64,000 nt of DNA from CAVPJW01 sp963705525. Its GTDB lineage: Bacteria > Acidobacteriota > Vicinamibacteria > Vicinamibacterales > CAVPJW01. The position numbers were made by a program, and so were the translations under genes. Of the stretch, positions 16,940-25,192 are shown in pieces. Under the pieces are notes generated by a model. It did no database searches, was not told the origin of the DNA, and saw nothing but the letters and a program-made list of their open reading frames with translations. The stretch is from positions 620,001 through 684,000 of the forward strand of contig CAVPJW010000007.1 of the NCBI GenBank assembly GCA_963705525.1. The letters run 5' to 3'. Within the stretch, counting starts at the first letter, position 1. Every line of letters starts with the position of its first letter.

Positions 16940-17728
16940 CTAGATCGACCCTGCCAGGCCGCCGCCGTCCACGACGAGCGCAGTTCCGGTCACGAACGAC
17001 GAACGTGATCCGGCCAGATACAGCACGGCATCGGCGATTTCTTCCGGCGTGCCCACGCGCGCGAGCGGTCGTGCCGCTGCGCCGGCGAGAAACTGTTCGG
17101 TTCGCTCGCCGAGCTGACGCGCTTCGTCGCGCAGCATCGCCGTGTCCGTGTCTCCCGGACAAATGCAGTTCACCCTGATGCCGAGCGCGCCGCAGTCAAT
17201 CGCCATGGCCTTGGTGAGCAGAACGACGGCACCTTTCGAAGCGCAGTACGCAGCGGCACGTCCGCCGCCCGCCAGGCCCCACCCGGATGCCGTGTTGACG
17301 ATGGCGCTGCCAGGTTTCATGTGAGGAATCGCGCTCCGGCACATCAGGTAGATTGCCTTCACGTTGACCGCCATCACCAGATCCCAGTCTTCCTCTGAAG
17401 TTTCGACAATGGTCTGGCGCCGGATGACGCCGGCGTTGTTGAACAGGATGTCGAGCCGGCCGAAGCGCGCAAGTGTTTCGCGGACGACGTGTTCGCAGTC
17501 GGCTGCGCGGGCCACATCGCACGCCAGGAAGAGACTGCGGCCGCCGTCCGAGCCGATCTCGCCGGCTACGCGGGCGCCTCGTTCCAGATCGCGGTCGGCC
17601 AGAACGACGGTCGCGCCCGCACGCCCCAGCGCAATCGCCGACGCGCGACCGATTCCCGAGGCCGCTCCGGTGACGATCGCGACTTTCCCTTGGAATTCCG
17701 GCGCGGCGGCGGGCTGACTACCGGCCAC
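16940..17728 (-). CDS. short-chain dehydrogenase/reductase (classical SDR)
   Basis: The product is 262 residues from ATG 17728, which overlaps the end of the upstream aminotransferase by 11 nt. TGAASGIG is at 20-27, D45 after beta-2 (NAD preference), NNAG at 97-100, and the catalytic S148, Y161 and K165 (YCASK). The C-terminal TGTALVVDGG is typical. It is only distantly related to the SDR downstream, so the two probably act on different steps. Substrate cannot be inferred. Confidence 0.9.
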   Translation of the reverse strand: MAGSQPAAAPEFQGKVAIVTGAASGIGRASAIALGRAGATVVLADRDLERGARVAGEIGSDGGRSLFLACDVARAADCEHVVRETLARFGRLDILFNNAGVIRRQTIVETSEEDWDLVMAVNVKAIYLMCRSAIPHMKPGSAIVNTASGWGLAGGGRAAAYCASKGAVVLLTKAMAIDCGALGIRVNCICPGDTDTAMLRDEARQLGERTEQFLAGAAARPLARVGTPEEIADAVLYLAGSRSSFVTGTALVVDGGGLAGSI

Positions 17729-19043
17729 CCGCCAGCACCTTTCTCACGGCGGCGATCGTGCGATCTACGTCGTCGGTCGTGTGCGCAATCGACGCCACCG
17801 AGTGAAGCGCAGCCGAAGGACTCATGTAGACGCCATGCTCGAAGAGCGCCAGGGCGAACCGGCGGTACGCCGCGCGATCGACGTGCGCGCAGAACTCGCG
17901 ATAGTCGCGGATGGCAGGCTCGTTGGTGAACATCACCTGCAGCATCGGGCCGACGTGCTGCACGATGGCGGCCGTCCCTGTTTCCTGAAACACGCCTCGA
18001 AGCCCCTCGACCAACCGGCCGCCGATGTCCCACGTGTGCTGAAACGCGCGCCCGTTGTCTTTGCCGAGGAGCTCGAGGCTGGCGCGCGCGGCGAACATGC
18101 CGGCTCTCGATCCGTTCTGCGTGCCGTAATGAAGAACGCCGCCCCAGGCGAGGGCCTCCATGATCTCCGCGCGGCCGACAAGGGCGGCGACCGGCAACCC
18201 CGCACCGAGTGCCTTCCCGAACGTGGACAGATCCGGATCGAGCTTGTAATGAGTCTGACAACCGCCCATCGCGATCCGAAAGCCGGTGACCGTTTCGTCG
18301 AGGATGAAGAGAATGTCGTGCAACCGTGCCAGCTCGCGAAGCGCCTGAAGATATCCAGGCTCTGGTGGAATGACACCCATGTTGGCCATCACGCCTTCCG
18401 TGATGATGGCGGCAATCCGTCCGCGATGGGTGTCAATCGCCCGTTCCACCGCGGCGAGATCGTTCCAGGGCACGACGATGGTGTCGTCGAGCGCGTGTCG
18501 GTTCAGCCCCGAGCTCTCGGCAATGCGAATCGGATCGCGGACGTGGCCGAGTGACACGACGGGGTGGGGATGCGCGTTGACCAGAAAGTCGTCGTACCAG
18601 CCGTGGTAGTGCCCCTCGAACTTGATGAATTTCGGCCGGCCGGTGTACCCGCGCGCCAGCCGGATGGCCGCCATCGCCGCCTCGGTGCCAGTGTTGGCAA
18701 ACCTCACCCGTTCGGCGGATGGCACCATTCGCGCGATCATCTCGGCGACGTCGATCTCGACTTCGGTGGCAGCCGCGAACAGCGTGCCGGTGGAGGCCGC
18801 TTCGGCGAGCGCTGCAACGATCGCCGGGTGCGCGTGACCGAGAGGCAATGCCCCATACGCCATCATCCAGTCGATGAACTCGTTCCCATCCACGTCCTCG
18901 ATCTTCGAGCCTCGTCCCCGCTTGATGAAAAGCGGGTAATCTCCGTAGTTGGCGGGCCCGCGCGACGGCGAGCTTCCGCCTTCGACCATCACGCGCATGG
19001 CACGATCGAAGAGCGTCTTGGATGTGGGTGTTCGAAAAGGCAT
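17718..19043 (-). CDS. class III aminotransferase, glutamate-1-semialdehyde aminomutase-like
   Basis: The product is 441 residues from ATG 19043. ANTGTEAAMAAIRLAR (116-131), FEGHYHGWYDD, D249 in ILDETVTGFR and K277 in STFGKALGAG match the GSA-aminomutase-like branch of class III PLP enzymes closely, better than the second copy at 14750-16099. True haem-pathway HemL is possible, but no other haem gene is nearby, and the operon with two SDRs and a second class III enzyme points to catabolism. It overlaps the following SDR gene by 11 nt. Confidence 0.87.
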   Translation of the reverse strand: MPFRTPTSKTLFDRAMRVMVEGGSSPSRGPANYGDYPLFIKRGRGSKIEDVDGNEFIDWMMAYGALPLGHAHPAIVAALAEAASTGTLFAAATEVEIDVAEMIARMVPSAERVRFANTGTEAAMAAIRLARGYTGRPKFIKFEGHYHGWYDDFLVNAHPHPVVSLGHVRDPIRIAESSGLNRHALDDTIVVPWNDLAAVERAIDTHRGRIAAIITEGVMANMGVIPPEPGYLQALRELARLHDILFILDETVTGFRIAMGGCQTHYKLDPDLSTFGKALGAGLPVAALVGRAEIMEALAWGGVLHYGTQNGSRAGMFAARASLELLGKDNGRAFQHTWDIGGRLVEGLRGVFQETGTAAIVQHVGPMLQVMFTNEPAIRDYREFCAHVDRAAYRRFALALFEHGVYMSPSAALHSVASIAHTTDDVDRTIAAVRKVLAGGR

Positions 19044-19078
19044 TATGAGGATTCCCTTACTGACGGCTGTAGGTCGTA

Positions 19079-19090
19079 GTTCTTAAGAAC
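19079..19090. repeat. palindromic repeat unit at a stop codon
   Basis: GTTCTTAAGAAC is a perfect 12-nt palindrome made of the GTTCTTA unit and its complement. The TAA stop of the minus-strand gene (19083-19085) lies in its centre. It looks like the minimal form of the longer heptad arrays elsewhere. Confidence 0.6.
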
Positions 19091-20216
19091 TTCGAAGATC
19101 CACTCCCCACCTCCGCGCATACTCATCAAATCGCTGCATCAGTTCGTGGGCCCTCGGCTCGGCCTCGTCGGGACGCAGCCTCGCACAATCGTAGCCGAGG
19201 CTCTCTCGCATGAGCGCGACCGCGCGCTCGACGAACACCACGGTGCCGTCCGGGTCGATGCGCTCGATGCCGTCGAAGCGATGCGACCGTTCGTTGATCG
19301 AGATGGCTTCATCGAGCGACAGGCCTTCGAGCGGCGCCGGCTGCACACCGGTGGAGCTGGCAATCACCGGATAGCCGCCCGGCAACCCATTCGGCGCCGG
19401 CGCGTGGAGAAGCTCGCCGGTGTCAGACAGAAGCGCCCTGATCAGGCGAATCGCCGAGCCCGCCGTGAGGAAGTGAATGGCTCGTCCTGGCGGGATGGGA
19501 TACGGCGCGAACAGAATCTCATGCCCACCCACGCGATCGGTCACGTCCTGGCCGCCGTGCTCGATCCGCAGGTAGTAGGGTGGGCGTTCGGGCATCTCCT
19601 CGCCAAACGCCGCGCCTTCGAGCGCATGATGCGCGACGAGAAACACACGCACGCCTTCGAGCGGCACGCCGAGGCGCGCGGCCGCGAGCAGCCGAATCTT
19701 TGGAACGATCTCGTCCAGATTGCCGATGCCCGACGTCGGCGCCAGACCAATGCGGTCCAGCACGCAGTTGATCACGTCGGGGAACGGTGCCGTGATCGTT
19801 CGCCCGCGGTAGCCCACGTCACGCAGCCGCTCCATCAGCTTCAGCGTGAGCGTGAGGTGTACCGGCAGCCAGACGCCGAACCCCGCCTCCTTGACGGGGC
19901 GCGTCGCCTCTTCCGGCAGAAGGTCGAGGAGCCACCACGTCTGAAGGGTCGCGGTGCTCAGGATCACATCCGGAGCCTCCCGCTCGACCAGACGCCAGAC
20001 ACTATCTCGATCGGTCAGGTCGGCCTGCTCGAACGAAATCCGCGGACGATAGCCCTGGGCCATGGCGCCGAGACGCGCCAGGTTCGTCTGGCGGATGCCG
20101 CGGTCGCGGTTCCGGCTGGCCACGACGATGCGCGGGCCGTTCAGTTCTCGAGCGAGAAGCTCCAGGATCGTGCTGCCGAGATCGCCGAGGCCGATGAGAA
20201 GGACTGTGGGAGACAC
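19083..20216 (-). CDS. NAD(P)-binding Rossmann protein, saccharopine/opine-dehydrogenase-like, unknown substrate
   Basis: The product is 377 residues from GTG 20216 (MSPTVLLIGLGDLGS). An ATG at 20282 is possible but would lie upstream of a TACAAT -10-like element. The N-terminal Rossmann motif GLGDLGS is followed by RIVVASRNRDRG, DLTDRDSVWRLVE and DVILSTATLQTWWLL, as in saccharopine- or opine-dehydrogenase-like folds. The C-terminal half (APFPDVINCVLDR, TSGIGNLDEIVPKIR, PNGLPGGYPV) does not match a family I can name. It heads the ten-gene minus-strand group and may be its defining enzyme. Confidence 0.7.
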   Translation of the reverse strand: MSPTVLLIGLGDLGSTILELLARELNGPRIVVASRNRDRGIRQTNLARLGAMAQGYRPRISFEQADLTDRDSVWRLVEREAPDVILSTATLQTWWLLDLLPEEATRPVKEAGFGVWLPVHLTLTLKLMERLRDVGYRGRTITAPFPDVINCVLDRIGLAPTSGIGNLDEIVPKIRLLAAARLGVPLEGVRVFLVAHHALEGAAFGEEMPERPPYYLRIEHGGQDVTDRVGGHEILFAPYPIPPGRAIHFLTAGSAIRLIRALLSDTGELLHAPAPNGLPGGYPVIASSTGVQPAPLEGLSLDEAISINERSHRFDGIERIDPDGTVVFVERAVALMRESLGYDCARLRPDEAEPRAHELMQRFDEYARRWGVDLRSS

Positions 20217-20219
20217 AAT

Positions 20220-20237
20220 AGAGCGCCGGATTGTAAC
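20220..20237. repeat. 18-bp exact repeat, copy 1 (promoter-like)
   Basis: AGAGCGCCGGATTGTAAC occurs here and again at 22140-22157. Read on the minus strand it contains TACAAT, a -10-like hexamer placed just upstream of GTG 20216. No -35 match is seen. Confidence 0.7.
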
Positions 20238-20413
20238 TCGCCTCCGACCTTTTTTCCTGCCGCGATTGATCGCGTATCCCAACGGGTTCTCGGTTGAGAG
20301 CGCTTCGGCCGGTGTTGACTGGTTTGTGGTTTAATTCGGTCGGCGCTGTGACAGAACGTCACAAGGGGATGCGGCACGCGCTCCTCGCGATATTCGTTCA
20401 AAGGAACACTCGA

Positions 20414-21214
20414 ATGCCCGACAACGTCGCTCTCAGCATCCGCCAGTTCACAGAGGCCTGGCGCATCATGTGCGGGGCCGATTCGGGCTGCGTCATGGCC
20501 TCCGAGCGCGGCATCGAGTACATCTTCAGCGGCCTGCCCATCCCGTTCTTCAACGTGGCGGTCCTCACGCGGCAAGGCATCTCCGGCGGTGCCCTTCAAG
20601 CCGATGCGCAGAACGCCTGCGCCTGGGCCGCCCCAAGAGATGTTCCCTGGATGCTCGTCGTCACGCACGACGCATTGGAGGCCGGCGCCGACGCCGTGGA
20701 GTTGCTTGACGGATGCGGCCTCGCGCCCGCGATGCCGATGACCGGCATGCTCACCACGCATGTGGCCCCGGCGCCGCGTCTCCCGGACGGTCTGGAATTA
20801 CGCGTGCCGGAAGACGACGCGGGCTGCTCGGCCATACTCGACGTGAATGCGGAGGCGTACGGGCTGCCGCTCGACGCGGCCAAGAGCGGGTTGGGAAGCC
20901 GAGCGTTCTGGAAGAACCATTTCCCCGTGTTGGGTTGGGTCGGTGGGCAGGCGGTCAGCAGTTCCACCGTCATGATGGTCGACGGCTACCGCTATGTCGC
21001 GCTGGTAGCCACCGCGCCAGGCCAGCAGCGCCGTGGCTATGCGGACGCTGCCATGCGGCGCTCGCTCGAGACGTCCGCCCGGATTCACGGCGAGCGGCCG
21101 ACCCTCCTGCACGCCAGCGATGCCGGGCGCCCCGTCTACGAACGCATGGGGTACGCAGCCATCTCCACGCACACGATATTCATGGAGAAGAAATTCCTGG
21201 GCGAACACGCCTGA
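20414..21214 (+). CDS. GNAT-family N-acetyltransferase
   Basis: The product is 266 residues from ATG 20414 (MPDNVALSIRQF), with AAAGGA about 9 nt upstream. The C-terminal half is a GNAT domain: VALVATAPGQQRRGYADAAMRR carries the acetyl-CoA pyrophosphate loop (Q/R-x-x-G-x-G/A), and YERMGYAAISTHTIF is the usual last strand. The N-terminal 110 residues resemble a degenerate second GNAT fold. Acceptor substrate is unknown. The gene is divergent from the Rossmann-protein gene and convergent with the AlkZ-related gene. Confidence 0.85.
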   Translation: MPDNVALSIRQFTEAWRIMCGADSGCVMASERGIEYIFSGLPIPFFNVAVLTRQGISGGALQADAQNACAWAAPRDVPWMLVVTHDALEAGADAVELLDGCGLAPAMPMTGMLTTHVAPAPRLPDGLELRVPEDDAGCSAILDVNAEAYGLPLDAAKSGLGSRAFWKNHFPVLGWVGGQAVSSSTVMMVDGYRYVALVATAPGQQRRGYADAAMRRSLETSARIHGERPTLLHASDAGRPVYERMGYAAISTHTIFMEKKFLGEHA

Positions 21215-21269
21215 GAAGGGGGGCGCCCAAGCCTGCGCGCGCCGGCACGGTCAGACCTGATTCGGCCTG

Positions 21270-22088
21270 CTACGGTGTTGTGCGTGTGGCCAGCCGATAT
21301 ACGCCGCGCCCCGGCATGGTCGCGTAGCCTTCCGCAACCAGCGCTCGGTTGCCGCGTCCGGCATCTGGCCGGGGCAACCCCGTCACGCGGGCCAGCTCGC
21401 CGGGAAACGTCATGCCGGCGCCGGCCAGAAAACAGCGGGCGATTTCGCGCAGGGCCGTCTCCGGGTTGACGCGACGGACCAGCTGTTCGGGGAACCGTCC
21501 GACGCCAATCGTCCAGATGTAGGTGAACTTCGGCAGATAGACGACTTCGCTCGGCACCACGATCATGGCCGCCTGAAGTTCGTCCATCGCCCGGGTGAAC
21601 GCCTTGCGATCTCTGACGCCGGACTCATCGCGCAGGTCCGCCGTGCCCATCTCCCATTCCTTACGGAGCACGCGCAAGATCGCCCGCGCGCTCCTGGTCA
21701 GCCGCCGCCTCTCTTCGGATCGGCGCATGCCCCACACGGCGTGGAAGTACGGGATCATGCGCGGCGCGAGGAAGGTGGCCCTGCCGCGCGCGAGCTTCGC
21801 GTAGTAGACCTTGCCGCGCCTGACGAGTTCGTCCTTCAACTCCCACGTGAGGGAAGCTTCGGGGTCTTTCTGCACGTTCGGTGGCAGCACGGCGTCGCGT
21901 CGACCGCAGACCGCCACGTACAGCGAGGGCCCCGGTCGCCGCGAATCGGTCAAGCACGCGGTGAAGCCGACCTGCTCGATGAAGAGCTCCGCATCGAAAG
22001 CCGTCTGTATCTGCCGCATCCCTTCGCGGCACCAGCGTTCGTCGCGGTATTCTTCAATCTCTTCGGGAATCTGTGGCTTCGGTTTCAT
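21270..22088 (-). CDS. AlkZ-related winged-helix protein
   Basis: The product is 272 residues from ATG 22088. The segments LTWELKDELVRRGKVYYAKLARGRATFL and PYFHAVWGM (written here in parts) correspond to the conserved core of proteins annotated as AlkZ-related, a branch near the HTH_42/YcaQ DNA-glycosylase superfamily. The AlkZ catalytic Q-x-Q motif was not found, so glycosylase activity is doubtful. LRDESGVRDRKAFTRAMDELQ and ELARVTGLPRPDA look like winged-helix units. A DNA-binding or repair role is the most I would infer. Confidence 0.6.
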   Translation of the reverse strand: MKPKPQIPEEIEEYRDERWCREGMRQIQTAFDAELFIEQVGFTACLTDSRRPGPSLYVAVCGRRDAVLPPNVQKDPEASLTWELKDELVRRGKVYYAKLARGRATFLAPRMIPYFHAVWGMRRSEERRRLTRSARAILRVLRKEWEMGTADLRDESGVRDRKAFTRAMDELQAAMIVVPSEVVYLPKFTYIWTIGVGRFPEQLVRRVNPETALREIARCFLAGAGMTFPGELARVTGLPRPDAGRGNRALVAEGYATMPGRGVYRLATRTTP

Positions 22089-22139
22089 CCCTGTTCGAGA
22101 TAAACGAAGAGCGGGTTGGCAGCCTCCGGCAACCCCGGC

Positions 22140-22157
22140 AGAGCGCCGGATTGTAAC
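22140..22157. repeat. 18-bp exact repeat, copy 2 (promoter-like)
   Basis: This is identical to 20220-20237 and in the same orientation. On the minus strand its TACAAT lies about 60 nt upstream of the AlkZ-related start at 22088. The two copies bracket the GNAT and AlkZ-related genes. Confidence 0.7.
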
Positions 22158-22286
22158 ACCTTGTCTTCCCGTCGAATCTCATTGACACGATGGGGACCGC
22201 GCGGTATCAACCTTCTCCAGCGAGCCGTGCTTGTCGCGTGCACGGCCCCGCGCCGTGTTTTTCAAGGCGACACGAAGGAGACAACG

Positions 22287-23417
22287 ATGGGCAGGAAGAT
22301 GAACCGTCGTGAGTTCGTCGTCACGAGCGCGACGGCGGGAATCGCCGCGACCACCGCGCCGACGCTGGCCTTCGGTCAGGCCCCGACCATGATGACGCCG
22401 AAGAGCGTGAGCCCGGTGGTCATCGCATCGGGCAACGGCAACACCTACAAGAACGGCGGCACCCAGACGTGCGTCGAGAAGGCGTTCTCGATGATGGTCG
22501 GCGGCTCCGATGTGCTCGACGCGCTCATCGCGGGCGTCAACATCCCCGAGCTCGATCCCGAGGAATCGGGCGTGGGCTACGGCGGCATCCCCAACGCCGA
22601 CGGCATCGTGCAGCTCGACTCGTGCTGCATGCATGGACCGAAGAAGCGGGCGGGAGGCGTCGCGGGCATCGAGGGCGTCCGAACGCCGTCGAAGGTCGCC
22701 CAGATGGTGATGGACATGACGGATCACCACCTGCTCGTCGGCAAGGGTGCGCAAACCTTCGCGCGCAACATGGGTTTCACGATTGAGGACGACCTCAATA
22801 CCGAGAAGTCCCGAAAGATCTGGCTCGAGTGGAAGCGCCGGACGGATCCCGAGCACTACCTCGATCCGGAGAAGCGCGTGCAGATCGGGTATCGCATCGG
22901 CCTAGAGATGATGGCCGAAGGCCTCATCGATGCGAGCCACTACTGGGGAACGATCAACTGCGACGGCATCAACGCCAAGGGTGAGATTTGCGGTGTGACC
23001 ACGACGAGCGGCCTCGCATTCAAGATTCCCGGCCGCGCGGGAGACTCGCCGATTCTCGGCGCGGGGCTGTACGTCGATGGCGCCATCGGCGCCGCAGGCT
23101 CCACGGGACGAGGTGAGGCGAATCTCTACAACCTGACGTCGTACCTCATCGTCGAGAGCATGCGCCGCGGGATGCATCCGAAGGATGCGGGCATGGAGGG
23201 CTTGAAGCGCATCAAGGCCAACACGGTCGAAAAGCGGCTCCTCAACAGCCGGGGCGAGCCGGCCTTCAACATCAACTTCTACGTGCTGAACGCCAAGGGC
23301 GAATACGCGGGCGTGTCGATGTATGCAAACGAGCGGAGCAAATACGCGGTGTGCACGGAGAATGGCGCACAGTCGCTCCCGATCGAGCCGCTGCTAGGCG
23401 GACAGGCGACGGAGTAG
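22287..23417 (+). CDS. N4-(beta-N-acetylglucosaminyl)-L-asparaginase (glycosylasparaginase)
   Basis: The product is 376 residues from ATG 22287, with GGAG seven bases upstream. A Tat-type signal (MNRREFVVTSATAG) is followed by the Ntn-hydrolase of the aspartylglucosaminidase family. The predicted autoproteolysis site and nucleophile is T222 in HYWGTINCDG. The following strand GEICGVTTTSG and GRAGDSPILGAGLYV match the substrate-binding region of the lysosomal and Flavobacterium enzymes. The precursor would be cut before T222 into alpha and beta chains. It hydrolyses the GlcNAc-Asn bond of glycoasparagines, a step in degrading N-glycoproteins. Export fits the peptidase-rich neighbourhood. Confidence 0.9.
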   Translation: MGRKMNRREFVVTSATAGIAATTAPTLAFGQAPTMMTPKSVSPVVIASGNGNTYKNGGTQTCVEKAFSMMVGGSDVLDALIAGVNIPELDPEESGVGYGGIPNADGIVQLDSCCMHGPKKRAGGVAGIEGVRTPSKVAQMVMDMTDHHLLVGKGAQTFARNMGFTIEDDLNTEKSRKIWLEWKRRTDPEHYLDPEKRVQIGYRIGLEMMAEGLIDASHYWGTINCDGINAKGEICGVTTTSGLAFKIPGRAGDSPILGAGLYVDGAIGAAGSTGRGEANLYNLTSYLIVESMRRGMHPKDAGMEGLKRIKANTVEKRLLNSRGEPAFNINFYVLNAKGEYAGVSMYANERSKYAVCTENGAQSLPIEPLLGGQATE

Positions 23418-23423
23418 AAAAAA

Positions 23424-23538
23424 GGCTTCGGGCTCCAGACTTCGGGCTTCGGGCTGCGGGCTTCAGCACGAAAGACAGCCCGCAGCTTCGAGTCTTCGGA
23501 GCGCCACGGAAGCCTGCAGCCCGGAGCCTGAAGCCTGC
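23424..23538. repeat. heptanucleotide tandem repeat with inverted arms between convergent genes
   Basis: Six in-phase 7-nt units based on GGCTTCG fill 23424-23465. After a short gap, complementary units (AGCCCGC, AGCTTCG at 23477-23490; AGCCTGC-type at 23511-23538) follow, again at 7-nt steps. The array fills almost the whole gap between two convergent stop codons. Confidence 0.9.
23453..23486. terminator. 10-bp hairpin inside the repeat, possible bidirectional terminator
   Basis: GCTGCGGGCT (23453-23462) pairs perfectly with AGCCCGCAGC (23477-23486) across a 14-nt loop. It lies midway between convergent genes. There is no U tract, so intrinsic termination is uncertain. Confidence 0.45.
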
Positions 23539-23539
23539 C

Positions 23540-24451
23540 CTACTTCCCCATCCTCTTCCGCAAGTCTTCCCGCACGATGGGTTGAAAATCGAGCAGCAGC
23601 ACGGTCTCGCCGTCCACCGCGCCCATCGGCAGATGTTCGACGTCTGACGGAATCATCAGCAGAGATCCCGGCCCGATCCGGGTGACCTGATCGCCGATGC
23701 GGGCATCGGCGTGGCCGGACAGCACGTAACTGATTTGCTCGGCTGTGTGATGGTGTCCCGGCGCCGCAGTCCCGTTCATGGATGCAGGCGGCAGTTCCCA
23801 CAGAATGAAGCTCGACGTCTCGCCCAGTACCGCTTTGAATCGCGCCTGACCGGCTTCACCAACCCATGGCATCGTGTCGAACTCGGCAAAGGTCACGCTT
23901 CCCGGCGGGAGCGGCCGTGCCTGGGCCGCCGCGGGAAATGTCGCCGCTGGTTTTGGCGGAAGGAGATCGGTCCGAACGACCGGCATGAACTCCACGGCCG
24001 TCACCATTCCCGGTCCCGAGACGCCTGCCAGCGTGTGTGCCACGTTCGGAGGCGCCGCCGTCAGCACGTTATGGCTCACCGTTCCGGTTTGCCCGCCGAC
24101 GAATTGTTCGAACGCTCCGCTCAGACCCCAGAGGAACTGCTCGTAGTCGTGATGATGCGCCTTGCTCGTCGGCACGCCGCGGGCGATCCTGGAGTCGAGC
24201 TCGATCATCGAGAACGTGACGGACTCGCCCACGACGGTGCGTCGGCGAATGCCGGGCGAGAACTCCAGCCAAGGAACCTCGTCGACGCCGTAGAACACGC
24301 GGCGGCCCGATGGAATCGGCACGGCCTGCGGCAGGGCCGGCATGCCCTCGATGGTGCGACTCGATGATGTTGAAGGCGTCTGCCCGGCGGGAAGCACGGG
24401 AAGTGAAATCAAAATGCCGACGAGAAACGCAATCTGTCGCACGTGAGTCAT
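23540..24451 (-). CDS. secreted bicupin protein
   Basis: The product is 303 residues from ATG 24451 (MTHVRQIAFLV), with a signal peptide ending at about residue 23. Two cupin domains are visible, each with a histidine-rich metal motif: KAHHHDYEQFLWGLSG in the first and PGHHHTAEQISYVLSG in the second, followed by PPNVAHTL and PSDVEHLP. This duplicated arrangement is common to metal-binding bicupins such as oxalate decarboxylase-like or regulatory sugar-binding proteins. No specific reaction is evident. It is convergent with the glycosylasparaginase gene. Confidence 0.8.
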   Translation of the reverse strand: MTHVRQIAFLVGILISLPVLPAGQTPSTSSSRTIEGMPALPQAVPIPSGRRVFYGVDEVPWLEFSPGIRRRTVVGESVTFSMIELDSRIARGVPTSKAHHHDYEQFLWGLSGAFEQFVGGQTGTVSHNVLTAAPPNVAHTLAGVSGPGMVTAVEFMPVVRTDLLPPKPAATFPAAAQARPLPPGSVTFAEFDTMPWVGEAGQARFKAVLGETSSFILWELPPASMNGTAAPGHHHTAEQISYVLSGHADARIGDQVTRIGPGSLLMIPSDVEHLPMGAVDGETVLLLDFQPIVREDLRKRMGK

Positions 24452-24577
24452 GCTACCTGCAGCCGCAGCCTGCCCATCGGTCGGAGACAGGCGCCAGCGG
24501 TCCATGGATATCCAAGTTTCGCTGTTTCTGGCCGAGCGCATCGGTTAGGATAGCCGATCTCGAAAGTCGCGTTCGCC

Positions 24578-25186
24578 ATGTCGGACACTCGAAGACCGTT
24601 GAACCTCATGATGGCAGCCCTGCTGCTCTCGTGGATCACTGCGGCGGGCGCCACCAATCGGCAGCCGGCCCCTGTCACAGTCCGAATCGTCACGACACTC
24701 GGCGACATCGTCGTCGAGCTGGATGCGCAACACGCGCCCGCGACCGCGGCGAATTTCCTCAAGTACGTCGACGGCGGTTTCTATCAGGACGGCCGGTTCC
24801 ATCGGACGGTGACGATGGACAATCAGCCGAAGAACCTGGTGAAGATTGAGGTCATTCAGGCCGGGATCAACACTGCGCGGGAGAAGGCCGCCTTCGGACC
24901 CATCGCGCTCGAGCGCACCAGCGAGACGGGACTCCGGCACAAGGACGGCGTCGTCTCGATGGCGAGAGACACGCCGGACTCTGCGACGTCGGACTTCTTC
25001 ATCTGCGTGGGCGACCAGCCTTCGCTCGATTTCGGCGGCGCCAGAAATCTTGACGGCCAGGGATTCGCAGCCTTCGGCCGCGTCGTCTCTGGCATGGACG
25101 TGGTGAAGAAGATTCAGGCCTCGCCGGCGGACGGCCAGAAACTGACGCCGCCCATCACGATTCGCAGCATCGCTCGAACGCCGTAG
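24578..25186 (+). CDS. exported cyclophilin-type peptidyl-prolyl isomerase
   Basis: The product is 202 residues from ATG 24578 with an N-terminal hydrophobic signal (residues 9-25). The cyclophilin fold is shown by TTLGDIVVELDAQHAPATAANFL, GRFHRTV, SDFFICVGDQPSLDF and GFAAFGRVVSGMDVV. The active-site Arg is present in FHR, but the usual Q-x-G-D segment after it is replaced by TMDNQPKN and the cyclosporin-site Trp is missing, as in many bacterial secreted cyclophilins. It probably assists folding of exported proteins. The GHMP kinase gene follows after 6 nt, likely in the same transcript. Confidence 0.85.
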   Translation: MSDTRRPLNLMMAALLLSWITAAGATNRQPAPVTVRIVTTLGDIVVELDAQHAPATAANFLKYVDGGFYQDGRFHRTVTMDNQPKNLVKIEVIQAGINTAREKAAFGPIALERTSETGLRHKDGVVSMARDTPDSATSDFFICVGDQPSLDFGGARNLDGQGFAAFGRVVSGMDVVKKIQASPADGQKLTPPITIRSIARTP

Positions 25187-25192
25187 CCCACG

